This document shows, piece after piece, positions 31,105 through 39,263 of a DNA stretch of 64,000 nt. Source of the stretch: Thermohalobaculum sp039816045 (GTDB lineage: Bacteria; Pseudomonadota; Alphaproteobacteria; Rhodobacterales; Rhodobacteraceae); NCBI GenBank assembly GCA_039816045.1, contig JBCBYB010000022.1, positions 15,880 through 79,879 of the forward strand, in the 5' to 3' direction. Numbering within the stretch: position 1 is the stretch's first letter; every line of letters begins with the position of its first letter. Under the pieces are notes generated by a model that was not told the DNA's origin, did not search any database, and saw nothing but the letters and a program-made list of their open reading frames with translations. The translations under genes and the position numbers were made by a program.

Positions 31105-32172
31105 ATGACCGACAGTCTTCTCAACCTGGACGAAAGACGCGGGATGGACAAACAGAAAGCACTCGACTCGGCCGTTGCGCAGATCGAGCGGAATTTTGGC
31201 AAGGGCTCGATCATGAAGCTCGGCCAGCGCGAGGTGATGGATGTCGAGGCCGTGCCGACCGGCTCGCTTGGGCTCGACATTGCGCTCGGCATCGGCGGGC
31301 TGCCTAAGGGACGGATCATCGAGATCTACGGACCCGAGAGCTCTGGTAAGACGACGCTTGCGCTGCATGTGATTGCGGAGGAGCAGAGGCTTGGAGGCAC
31401 CTGCGCCTTCGTTGACGCAGAGCACGCGCTCGACCCTGTTTATGCGCGCAAGCTCGGTGTTGATGTGGACGAGCTGTTGATCTCCCAGCCTGATGCAGGC
31501 GAGCAGGCGCTTGAGATTACCGATACACTGGTGCGCTCTGGGGCGATTTCCTGCGTCGTGGTTGATTCGGTCGCGGCGCTGACGCCCAAGGCCGAGCTCG
31601 AAGGCGATATGGGTGATGCCACGGTCGGTGCCCAGGCCCGCCTGATGAGCCAGGCGATGCGTAAACTCACCGCATCGATCAGCCGCTCGAAATGCATGGT
31701 GATCTTCATCAACCAGATCCGCATGAAGATCGGCGTGATGTTTGGCAGCCCTGAGACGACGACGGGTGGCAACGCTCTGAAGTTCTATTCTTCCGTGCGG
31801 CTCGATATTCGCCGCATCGGCGCGATTAAGGATCGCGACGAGGTTGTGGGCAACCAGACCCGCGTCAAGGTCGTGAAGAACAAGGTGGCACCGCCATTCA
31901 AACAGGTCGAGTTTGACATCATGTATGGTGAGGGCATCTCGAAAACGGGTGAACTCATCGATCTTGGTGTCAAGGCCGGTGTGGTGGAGAAGTCGGGTGC
32001 TTGGTTCTCCTTTGGCGATCAGCGGATCGGCCAAGGCCGCGAGAACGCCAAGCGGTTCATGAAGGAGAACCCTGACATCGCACTGACGGTCGAGGACAAG
32101 ATCCGCGCGGCCCACGGGCTCGACTTCGATCTTGCAGACGGCCCGGACGAGGATGGTGTCATCGAGGCCTGA
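31105..32172 (+). CDS. recA: Recombinase RecA
   Basis: A 355-residue DNA strand-exchange protein and SOS co-protease. It shows the full RecA set: KALDSAVAQIERNFGKGSIMKLG, Walker A GPESSGKTTLALHV, CAFVDAEHALDP, VVVDSVAALTPKAELEGDMGD, the loop-2 segment MFGSPETTTGGNALKFYSSVRLDIRR, and a C-terminal acidic tail. AGGAGG precedes the ATG at 31105; a later ATG (MDKQKALDS) is the start used in some homologues. SOS boxes lie upstream. A hairpin follows the stop, then a block of dead insertion sequences. Confidence 0.97.
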   Translation: MTDSLLNLDERRGMDKQKALDSAVAQIERNFGKGSIMKLGQREVMDVEAVPTGSLGLDIALGIGGLPKGRIIEIYGPESSGKTTLALHVIAEEQRLGGTCAFVDAEHALDPVYARKLGVDVDELLISQPDAGEQALEITDTLVRSGAISCVVVDSVAALTPKAELEGDMGDATVGAQARLMSQAMRKLTASISRSKCMVIFINQIRMKIGVMFGSPETTTGGNALKFYSSVRLDIRRIGAIKDRDEVVGNQTRVKVVKNKVAPPFKQVEFDIMYGEGISKTGELIDLGVKAGVVEKSGAWFSFGDQRIGQGRENAKRFMKENPDIALTVEDKIRAAHGLDFDLADGPDEDGVIEA

Positions 32173-32194
32173 CTCTGGCCAGTTAGGCTTCAAC

Positions 32195-32226
32195 TATGCG
32201 GTGGGCGCTCGACAGCCCATCGCATA
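32195..32226 (+). terminator. Hairpin downstream of recA, likely terminator
   Basis: Inverted repeat TATGCG-G-TGGGC, eight-base loop, GCCCA-T-CGCATA: a 12-bp stem with one G-T wobble. It begins 22 bases after the recA stop. The T-tract after it is weak (ACTTTG), so efficiency is uncertain. Confidence 0.55.
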
Positions 32227-32331
32227 ATGACTTTGCGCGTCAGCGGCGGCCGCTCTCCGTCCTGCGGTCGTCGAGGTCCGATAGGCTCGGCCTAACAAGG
32301 TAAACGCCGCTGTTGGGGGGGAGATGTGTTC

Positions 32332-32900
32332 ATGAAAGAGGTGTGGATCTGCATCGTCATCGAGGCTGGCTCGACCGTTGCGCGCGGTCGGGTGCCGACT
32401 TAGCCGGCTGCGATCGCGGAATCTCTTGCCGAGAAGACTAAGGGCCCGGATCGGGCGGTGTATGAGAGCGGCTCGCTCTCAACCTTGCTGCACCGGAGGC
32501 CGGAAGAGCAAGGGCCGGCGGTTGTCTGCATCAATGCCCGCTCTAGGCGCACAAGGTTCACTCGGCCACGCTTAACAAGTCCGACCGCGAGGACACCGAG
32601 GTGCTCGCTCAACTTGCGCGCCCTGACTGGGACGCGAAGCTACATATCCGGAGCGAGTTGGCTGATCAGCTGCGCATGCTGATCGGCGCGCGAACGCAGC
32701 TTCTCCAGCGTGGCGCGATCTCGCGGGCCAAGTTTGGCGCGTGCCGAAGACCAACGGCATCCGCTGGAGCCCATTTCGACAGTTGAGCACTGCGCGAACG
32801 TCCGCAAGCAGCTCGGGGCGACCGGGACGCGGTGCTGGGGCTGCTGGCCGTGGCCTTCGCGACTGTTCACCGGACGCTCAGTCTCGCGCTCAAGGTAACG
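32332..32900 (+). pseudogene. IS110-family transposase remnant
   Basis: Broken pieces of an IS110-type (DEDD) transposase. An ATG at 32332 opens EVWICIVIEAG but meets a TAG at 32401. The same frame then reads DRAVYESGSLSTLLHRRPEEQGPAVVCINAR. After a frameshift near 32545 it continues as AHKVHSATLNKSDREDTEVLAQLARPDWDAK and ADQLRMLIGARTQLLQ, the segments expected in order for this family. The C-terminal domain decays into several frames. No terminal repeats were recognised (IS110 elements usually lack them). Non-functional. Confidence 0.75.
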
Positions 32901-32924
32901 AAACCCAGCTTTCGCTGAGGCGAA

Positions 32925-33646
32925 ATGGCGATGGCGCTTCGGGTTGATTTCGCTACGGTGTGCCCGAAACTGAATAAGCTCGGCTTCGCGAAACTCTCGG
33001 CGCGGCCCCGCCAACATGCCCAGAATGAGGAGCGGGCGGCTGCTTTCAGAATGACTTCCCCGCCCGGCTGGCGGACATCCGGGATCGCCTCCCACCTGGC
33101 ACGCCGGTAGAGATCTGGTTCCAGGACGAGGCGAGGGTTATCCAGAAAAACAAGGTCACACCCCGCTGGGCGAAGCGCGGCTCCCGGCCCTCGGCACCAC
33201 ACCATCAACGCACGATCAGCGTACGAGTCGGCGTATTTCTTCGGCGCGATCTGCCTGAAGACGGGCAACTAAGACGGGCAAGGGCGCGGGGCCTCGTCAT
33301 GCCCTGGTGCGACAGGCACGCCATGACCGCATACCTGGACGAGATCTCACGGATGGTCGCGCCCGGGGCGCATGCCGTGGTTATCCTCGACCAGGCTGGC
33401 TGGCACATGTCGAAAGCGCTCGTCGTGCCCGACAACATCGCCCTCATGCCGCTGCCGCCCCGGTCGCCGGAGCTGAACCCGGTCGCGTGTGTCTGGCAGT
33501 ACATCCGCGAGAACCGGCTCTCGAACCGGGTGCTCTCAAGCGACGAAGACATCGTCGCGCGCTCCTGCGAGGCATGGAACAAGCGCATCGACCGCCCTTG
33601 GACGATCATCACCGTCCGCCACTGTCAGTGGGCTCATGGGTTCTGA
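32925..33646 (+). pseudogene. IS630-family transposase remnant (frameshifted)
   Basis: Most of the DDE domain of an IS630-type transposase, spread over at least three frames. Pieces in order are KLSARPRQHAQNEERAAAF, then DFPARLADIRDRLPPGTPVEIWFQDEARVIQKNKVTPRWAKRG (first Asp), then YFFGAICLKTGN ending at a stop. From 33299 the intact end MPWCDRHAMTAYLDEISRMV, VVILDQAGWH (second Asp) and PPRSPELNPVACVWQYIREN (Glu) runs to 33646. The N-terminal helix-turn-helix part is missing, so it cannot transpose. Confidence 0.82.
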
Positions 33647-33789
33647 TCAGCGCGAGCTGGAAAGGGACCCCCTGGAGTCCTCCTGGATTGATGAAGTCGG
33701 ATGGTAGTATCAGCTTAGAGCCAATTCTGTGGATAAACAACGTGTTGCGGCGCGGCAGAGGCGGCTTCTTGAGGGGCTCCGCACCTGCA

Positions 33790-34262
33790 TCACGCTGTTG
33801 CGGGAAGGAGCTTGGCCATCTTGCGGAGGTTCTGGGCGGTGGTGGCGAGAGTGAACTCGTCCTGGGCCCCATTCGGTCGTCTCAGGCGCAGGCGGTTCAG
33901 GCCGAGGATCTTCTCGAGGTGGGCGAAGAGCATCTCGACCTTCCTTCGGGCTCGGCGGGAGGCGACGAAGGCGTCGGTCTTGGCGATCTTACGAGCGAAC
34001 TCGCGCGCGCCTTCATGGATCGAGCGCGTAACCTTCCAGCTCGGTGCCTTCGGGCAGCAGCGCTGTTTGAACGCGCAGGCCGAGCAGTCGGCTATCGCAG
34101 CCCTGTATTGGAATGTCTCGTCTTCTTTCGGCCGCGGTCCGATCGTTTGAAAGGCGCGCCGGGCCGGCAGCAACTCCTTGCCGGCCGGGCAGAGGTAGCG
34201 GTCCTTGCGGGCTTCGAAGATGAAGTCGGCACGGGCGAAGGAGCCGTCATCTCGACGTCGAC
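33790..34262 (-). pseudogene. IS1182-family transposase, C-terminal fragment
   Basis: On the minus strand about 155 residues match the end of an IS1182-type transposase: ADFIFEARKDRYLCPAGKELLPARR, DCSACAFKQRCCPKAPSWKVTRSIHE, FVASRRARRKVEMLFAHLEKILGLNRLRLRRPNGAQDEF and LATTAQNLRKMAKLL. The homology stops abruptly near 34262, where an IS3-type end begins, so its 5' half is gone. The frame upstream to 34353 is unrelated. Confidence 0.8.
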
Positions 34263-34270
34263 AATTGGAG

Positions 34271-34690
34271 TGCCCCCACTGAAGTGGTCCACCGACTGGG
34301 ATAGGATTATCCCTTTCTGAGGAGGACCAAGAAATGGCTGGGAAGCGAGACAAGCCGGAGGCGCTGCATCGAGAGCGTGCGGCAGATGCTTGGCGTGCCC
34401 GCTCTTAACAGGTCTGGGCGCCGCGCCCACCGCACGGTCGGACAGCACCGCTCGACCCAGCGCAAAGCGCCCCAGGGGCGTCGCGATGAGGCTCTCCTCA
34501 AGGAGGACATCATCGCGTTCGCCCGCAAGCACGGGCGCTACGGCTATCCACTGACCGGCAGGGGTTTGCCCGCAAACGCCGTAAGGCGCATGATCACTGG
34601 CCTGGAGCGCCGTGGCGACCGCCGGCCCTCAAACCAGAGTGGCTGGATTGTGCGCCGCCAGCTTGGCGTTATCTCCAACCGTCATTGACA
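34271..34690 (+). pseudogene. IS3-family element remnant
   Basis: The left part starts near TGCCCCCACTGAAGTGGTCC, which contains the palindrome CCACTGAAGTGG and looks like a terminal repeat. An ATG at 34334 opens MAGKRDKPE, the usual beginning of an IS3-type OrfA. This jumps directly to OrfB-like sequence VRQMLGVPALNRSGRRAHRTVGQHRSTQRKAP and RDEALLKEDIIAFARKHGRYGYPLTG, so OrfA is internally deleted. The rve integrase domain with the catalytic DDE residues is absent. Confidence 0.7.
34289..34308. repeat. IS3-type end sequence, copy 1 of a dispersed 20-base repeat
   Basis: CCACC(G)ACTGGGATAGGATT here matches 39010-39029 at 19 of 20 positions. It lies just inside the presumed left end of the IS3 remnant. 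Confidence 0.7.
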
Positions 34691-35122
34691 CACGCGCCAT
34701 TGAGCACCTCCCCTCTCCGAGCCCGTGCCGGGTCGTTCTCGCCCGTTTCAGCTCTTGCGGTCATCGCGCTGCGATGGACGCGCAGCGTGGGTCTTAGCCC
34801 CAGGTTTTGCAGGCCAAATCCAACGCGCATGGGCAGTGAACTCTGGGCAATAGCACATTGGAAAGCGGTCGGTTGACGAGGCCATGGCTGACTGCGGAGC
34901 CCCGGTCCAGGCAGAGATGGGTATGGTCGCACGACGGGCTGCATAGATGATGAGCGCCGCTGTCAGGGATCTGAGACCCGGGGGACATGTCGCTGTCGGC
35001 CCTCTAACCTCATAGACAAATCATTTATTTACAGATGCTTAACCTTCGTAGAAGGGTCACAGTTCCGAGGCTCCATTGTGACGTTGTCTGCGCATGCTCC
35101 GCTCCACTTACAGGGGGTCAAG
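34691..35122. other. Intergenic region upstream of phnC
   Basis: About 430 bases with no recognisable gene. The first part may be further IS decay. The last 150 bases are A+T-richer (around 35010-35045) and should hold the phnC promoter. A stretch CTGTCGG CCCT CTAACCT near 34993 only weakly resembles a Pho box and is not claimed as one. Confidence 0.5.
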
Positions 35123-35947
35123 ATGCAGGCGATACATGTAAAAAACGTCACAAAAACGTTTGGCAACAGGCTTCGTGCGCTTGACGATGTCAGCCTGACA
35201 CTTGAAGCGGGTGAGATGGTGGCGCTGATCGGCGCTTCAGGCTCCGGGAAGTCCACCCTGATCCGTCATATCGCCGGTTTGGTCACTGCCAACCGCGGCT
35301 CTGGGGGCGGCGAGATCACGGCAATGGGCGAGACGGTCCAGTCGCAGGGGCGGATCTCTCGCAAGATCACCGCTGTGCGCCACAAGCTCGGCGTTATCTT
35401 CCAGCAGTTCAACCTCGTCCCGCGCCTTTCGGTCTTGACCAATGTTCTGACGGGCCGCCTCGGGCAAATCCCACGGCTCCGCGGCACCTGTATGATCTTC
35501 ACCCACCGCGAGAAACAGATCGCAATGCAGGCGCTCATCCGCGTCGGCATCGGTGAGACGGCGCGGCAGCGGGCCTCCACCCTCTCCGGAGGCCAACAGC
35601 AGCGCGCCGCCATCGCCCGCTGCCTGGTTCAGGAGGCCGAGATCATCCTGGCGGACGAGCCGATTGCCTCGCTGGACCCCGCTTCTGCCAAGCGCGTGAT
35701 GCAAATCCTCTCCGAGATCAACCGAACGGAGAACGCAGCGATCCTCGTGTCGCTGCACCAGGTGGAATACGCCCGGCGCTATTGCCCGCGGACGATCGCC
35801 ATGCGCGATGGCAGAATCGTCTTCGACGGTCCGAGCGAGCAGCTCACGACGGACTTCCTGCGCGAGATCTACGGCGAGGCGAGCGAGGAACTGATCCTTC
35901 CCGACGCCGATGCCTTCGCCCCCATGAAAACCGCTGTCGCATCCTGA
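35123..35947 (+). CDS. phnC: Phosphonate-type ABC transporter, ATP-binding protein
   Basis: A 274-residue ATPase: Walker A GASGSGKSTLIRHIAG, Q-loop GVIFQQFNLVPRLSVLTNVLTGRLG, signature TLSGGQQQRAAIARCLVQ, Walker B IILADEPIASLDP and the switch His in VSLHQVEYA. NVLTGRLG and the REKQIAMQALIRVGI region are typical of PhnC. It energises uptake of phosphonates or related phosphorus oxyanions. The ATG at 35123 follows AGGGGG; the earlier in-frame ATG at 35078 lacks such a site. It is the first gene of phnC-phnD-phnE, 21 bases before phnD. Confidence 0.92.
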   Translation: MQAIHVKNVTKTFGNRLRALDDVSLTLEAGEMVALIGASGSGKSTLIRHIAGLVTANRGSGGGEITAMGETVQSQGRISRKITAVRHKLGVIFQQFNLVPRLSVLTNVLTGRLGQIPRLRGTCMIFTHREKQIAMQALIRVGIGETARQRASTLSGGQQQRAAIARCLVQEAEIILADEPIASLDPASAKRVMQILSEINRTENAAILVSLHQVEYARRYCPRTIAMRDGRIVFDGPSEQLTTDFLREIYGEASEELILPDADAFAPMKTAVAS

Positions 35948-35968
35948 CCCTACCTGAGGAGACTTGTC

Positions 35969-36979
35969 ATGACCTTGATCGCCCGCCTGGCCACCGCTGC
36001 GGCCGTTGCCTCAGCCCTGGCCACCCCGGCCCTGGCCGATGAACGCACCAACCCGGAGACGCTGTATTTTGGCATCCTGGCCACCGAGAACTCGACCGCT
36101 CAGCGCGAGAAGTGGGGTCCGTTCCTGGAGGATCTTCAGGCCGCCCTCGACATCCCCGTCGAGCCCTTCTTCGCTGCTGACTATGCGGGCGTGATCGAGG
36201 GCATGCGCTTCGATAAGGTCGACGTCGTCTGGTACGGCAACAAATCGGGCATGGTGGCGGTCGACCGCGCTGGCGCCGAGATCTTTGCCCAAACCACCGA
36301 AGCCAATGGCGACCAGGGCTACTGGTCGGTGATGGTGACCCATAAAGACAGCGATCTGACCTATGAGGACGTGATCTCCTGCGGCAAGAAGATCGATTTC
36401 GGCATCGGCGACCCGAACTCGACCTCGGGCTTTCTCGTGCCCTCGACCTTTGTCTTTGCCCAGAACGGCATCAACCCGCGCGATTGCTTCAAGACCGTGC
36501 GCAACGCGAACCATGAGACCAACCTGATCTCGGTCGCAACCAAGCGCGTTGACGCGGCCGTTGCCTCCTCGGGCGGTCTCTACCACCGTCTGAAAAAGGC
36601 CAAGCCGGAGATGTTCGCCGAGATCAAAGAGATCTGGCGCTCGCCGCTGATTGCCTCGGACCCGATGGCCTGGCGCCCGGAGCTGAACGACGACCTCAAA
36701 GCCAAGATCATGCACTTCTTCATGACCTATGGCCGCCTCGGCACCGATGAGGAGGTGAAGGCCGCGCGCGAGAAGCTGGCCATCATCGCCATGGGCCCGT
36801 TCATCCCGTCCTCGAATGCCCAGCTCTGGCCGTTCTACGAGATGGACCAGATCCGTATGCGCATGTCGATCGAGGGCGATGAGACCTTCTCGGCCGAGGA
36901 AAAAGCCGAGAAGATCGCGGAGATTGACGCGAAGATCGAAGAGATCCGCACCAACGCCGCTGCGCGTCCGCGCAAGTAA
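35969..36979 (+). CDS. phnD: Phosphonate-type ABC transporter, periplasmic binding protein
   Basis: A 336-residue protein with a signal peptide ending near ALADE. PhnD-family features are LYFGILATENSTAQREKWGPFLEDLQ, FFAADYAGVIEGMRFDKVDVVWYGNKSGM, DFGIGDPNSTSGFLVPSTFVF, VDAAVASSGGLYHRL and IWRSPLIASDPMAWR. The binding protein sets transporter specificity, and relatives bind 2-aminoethylphosphonate, phosphite or other phosphorus compounds, so the ligand is open. GAGGAGA precedes the ATG. A hairpin follows its stop. Confidence 0.92.
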   Translation: MTLIARLATAAAVASALATPALADERTNPETLYFGILATENSTAQREKWGPFLEDLQAALDIPVEPFFAADYAGVIEGMRFDKVDVVWYGNKSGMVAVDRAGAEIFAQTTEANGDQGYWSVMVTHKDSDLTYEDVISCGKKIDFGIGDPNSTSGFLVPSTFVFAQNGINPRDCFKTVRNANHETNLISVATKRVDAAVASSGGLYHRLKKAKPEMFAEIKEIWRSPLIASDPMAWRPELNDDLKAKIMHFFMTYGRLGTDEEVKAAREKLAIIAMGPFIPSSNAQLWPFYEMDQIRMRMSIEGDETFSAEEKAEKIAEIDAKIEEIRTNAAARPRK

Positions 36980-36993
36980 AGACCGGCCCTCCC

Positions 36994-37028
36994 AGCCCCC
37001 TGCCATCCGGCGGGGGGCTATTCTTTTG
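36994..37028 (+). terminator. Intrinsic terminator/attenuator between phnD and phnE
   Basis: Arms AGCCCCC-T-GCC and GGC-G-GGGGGCT form an 11-bp stem with one G-U pair and a four-base loop, followed by ATTCTTTTG. This is a good intrinsic terminator shape and starts 15 bases after the phnD stop. It likely lowers phnE relative to phnD or protects the phnCD message. Confidence 0.75.
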
Positions 37029-37041
37029 AGCGGATCAGCCC

Positions 37042-37965
37042 ATGACCTATGCGATCACCCCCCCTGACGCACGGAACCTCGACGAGACCGTGGTTCCGGG
37101 CCGGACGATGAAGGAAAAGACCTTCGACGTCCTGCTCTGGGGCACGTTCTTGGTGCTGTTGGTCTGGAGCTTTGTCCCCTCGGGCATGCACCGGTCGTGG
37201 GAGGTGCTGACCGAGGGCGACAACATCTACCTGATGGTCAAGGACTTCCTGGAGCCGAACTTCCGCTACTGGCGCAGCTATCTCGATCTTATGCTCGAGT
37301 CCGTGCAGATGGCGGTTTGGGGGACGTTCCTGTCCGTGGTTTTCGGGGTTCCGTTCGGGCTCTTGTCGTCGACGAACATCGCGCCGAGTTGGATCGTGTT
37401 CCCGGTACGCCGCTTGATGGACGCCTTCCGTGCCATCAACGAACTGGTCTTCGCCCTGATCTTCGTGGCCGCGGTCGGCCTCGGCCCGCTGGCAGGTGTG
37501 CTCGCGCTGATGATCCACACAACCGGCGTGCTGGCCAAACTGTTCTCGGAGGCGGTCGAGGCGATCGACCCGCGCCCCGTCGAAGGCATCCGCGCCACCG
37601 GCGCCACGCGGCTGCAGGAGATCGTCTTTGCTGTGATCCCCCAAGTCCTCCCGCTCTGGATCTCGCTGGTGCTCTATCGCTTCGAGTCGAATGTCCGGTC
37701 GGCCACGGTGCTGGGCATCGTCGGCGCTGGCGGCATCGGCATGTCACTGTCGGAGTCGCTGCGCGGGTTCGAGTACGCCTCGGGCGCCGCGATCTTGTTG
37801 ATTATCCTCGTGACGGTCTCGCTCTTCGACATCTTTGGCACTCTGCTGCGCCGCGTCGTTATCGACGGTGAGGATCACATGACATTTGCGCTCTATCTTG
37901 GGTCTCTGACTGCACTGATGGTGGCGATTGAGTTGGTGCTGGCCGGGATCATCCCACTCGGATGA
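37042..37965 (+). CDS. phnE: Phosphonate-type ABC transporter, permease
   Basis: A 307-residue inner-membrane permease with about six helices. The EAA-type loop is SEAVEAIDPRPVEGIRATGATRLQEIVFAVIPQVLP, and the end SATVLGIVGAGGIGMSLSESLRGFEYASGAAILLIIL is typical of PhnE. Only one permease gene is present, so it should act as a homodimer. A 62-base gap containing a hairpin separates it from phnD. The TIM-barrel gene follows 36 bases downstream. Confidence 0.92.
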   Translation: MTYAITPPDARNLDETVVPGRTMKEKTFDVLLWGTFLVLLVWSFVPSGMHRSWEVLTEGDNIYLMVKDFLEPNFRYWRSYLDLMLESVQMAVWGTFLSVVFGVPFGLLSSTNIAPSWIVFPVRRLMDAFRAINELVFALIFVAAVGLGPLAGVLALMIHTTGVLAKLFSEAVEAIDPRPVEGIRATGATRLQEIVFAVIPQVLPLWISLVLYRFESNVRSATVLGIVGAGGIGMSLSESLRGFEYASGAAILLIILVTVSLFDIFGTLLRRVVIDGEDHMTFALYLGSLTALMVAIELVLAGIIPLG

Positions 37966-38001
37966 GACGCAGGCACGAAGGTCCACGCCGGAGGACATGC
38001 A

Positions 38002-38817
38002 ATGACCCCTTTGAAGATCGGTGCGGCGCTTCCCATCAGCGAGATCCCCACCCACCGGGACTGGCTGTTCGCGGCCGACCGGGACCTCGAGATCCAGGAC
38101 TTCGTCCGCTATGAGGTCTTCAAGGACGGCTGGCGAGAGACCGTTGAGCGCGGCAGGGCGGCCCTAGAGAGCTTCGGCGGGCGCCTCGGTATCCACGGGC
38201 CCTATCACGGGCTCGACATCGACAACGGCGACCCTGAGTTGCAGAGGATCATCTCGCAGCGCTTTGTGTCCGCCATCGAGGCGGCCGATGCCCTCGGGGC
38301 CCGTCAGATGGTCATGCACTCGCCCTTCAATCTTTGGAGCCACCATCACCGCTGGGACGGGATGGGCCGGCAGGCGCGGCTGATGGAGGCGATCGCCAGC
38401 CTGATGGGCCCGGTCATCGCGGCGGCAGAGACCCATGGCGTGACCTTGGTCTTCGAGAACTGTGACGATGCCGTGCCAGAGACGCGCCGCGAGATGGTCG
38501 AGGCTTTTGGCTCGTCCGCGCTCGCACTCTCGATCGACTCGGGCCATGCGCAGCTGTCCCGTCGGATGTACGGAGCCCCGCCAGTGGATGCCTTTGTGCG
38601 AGACGCGGGCAATCTGCTGAAACATGTCCACCTGCAGGACCTCGACGGGTATGCGGACCGGCACTGGCCACCGGGAGATGGGGAGATCGAGTGGCGAGCG
38701 GTCTTCGCCGCGCTTGCCGAGTGCGAGAGCAATCCGCATCTGGTCCTGGAGTTGAACGACCCAGCCGAGATCCCAAAGGGCTTTCGATATTTGGTCGATC
38801 GGGGTCTCGCGGTCTAG
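38002..38817 (+). CDS. Sugar-phosphate isomerase/epimerase-like TIM-barrel protein
   Basis: A 271-residue protein of the xylose-isomerase-like (AP endonuclease 2) TIM-barrel superfamily. Metal-ligand strands are LGIHGPYHG, QMVMHSPFNLWSHHH, TLVFENCDD, ALSIDSGHAQL, KHVHLQDLDGYADRHWPPGDGEIEW and LVLELND, which match the Glu/Asp/His ligand set of the family. Family members isomerise sugars or cleave DNA, and the reaction here is unknown. GGAGG precedes the ATG. Its position directly after phnE suggests that it acts on the transported compound or a derivative. Confidence 0.85.
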   Translation: MTPLKIGAALPISEIPTHRDWLFAADRDLEIQDFVRYEVFKDGWRETVERGRAALESFGGRLGIHGPYHGLDIDNGDPELQRIISQRFVSAIEAADALGARQMVMHSPFNLWSHHHRWDGMGRQARLMEAIASLMGPVIAAAETHGVTLVFENCDDAVPETRREMVEAFGSSALALSIDSGHAQLSRRMYGAPPVDAFVRDAGNLLKHVHLQDLDGYADRHWPPGDGEIEWRAVFAALAECESNPHLVLELNDPAEIPKGFRYLVDRGLAV

Positions 38818-39263
38818 GACGTCTTTCTCGACCCAGCGAGGTTTCGGGCGCATCTGCGCTTCCGGCGTGAGACGGTCCTTGGCATGGGTGCGGGAGACTG
38901 GCTCGCCTCAGAGGTCAGCCGAGACTGGGATCATCAGGCTATTGCGCTCGGTCTGGCAGAGGGTCGGCGCGATCAGCCATGTCGCCGGGTGGATTGCCCC
39001 TAAGATGACCCACCCACTGGGATAGGATTGCCCCGGTCGGACCCTGCCGCCTGATCCCGGACCGGGCAACACCCTCCGTGCCGATCCGGAGGGCCGAGAC
39101 GACGACAGGCGCGGGGTGGCGGTTCGCGCCGGCATAGAAGGAGAAGGGTCACAAGCCTTAACCGGCGACCCAGCTCTGGGCACTGCGCGAGGGGCTATAA
39201 CAATAACCAATTGGTTCATAGGGCCCCGCGACGTTCCTCTCTTGTCAAACAGCGGAGGCTCTC
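38818..39263. other. Intergenic region with IS3-type end scrap and hairpin
   Basis: No complete gene. For about 60 codons after the TIM-barrel stop the same frame stays open with protein-like sequence (DVFLDPARFRAHLRFRRETVLG), possibly a decayed extension. A 20-base match to the IS3 remnant lies at 39010-39029. A hairpin CCCTCCG / CGGAGGG lies at 39073-39093 without a T-tract, and a 12-base palindrome AACCAATTGGTT at 39205-39216 stands 48 bases before the next gene. Confidence 0.5.
39010..39029. repeat. IS3-type end sequence, copy 2 of the dispersed repeat
   Basis: CCACC(C)ACTGGGATAGGATT, 19 of 20 bases identical to 34289-34308. No transposase remnant is attached, so this is probably the leftover end of a lost copy. 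Confidence 0.65.

Noticed and set aside
30962..32193. Long minus-strand frame across recA
   Set aside because: It mirrors recA codon structure and has no recognisable domain. RecA itself is unmistakable on the plus strand.
34990..35010. Possible Pho box upstream of phnC
   Set aside because: Only about 9 of 14 conserved positions match CTGTCAT-N4-CTGTCAT, too weak to claim although phosphate control would make sense.
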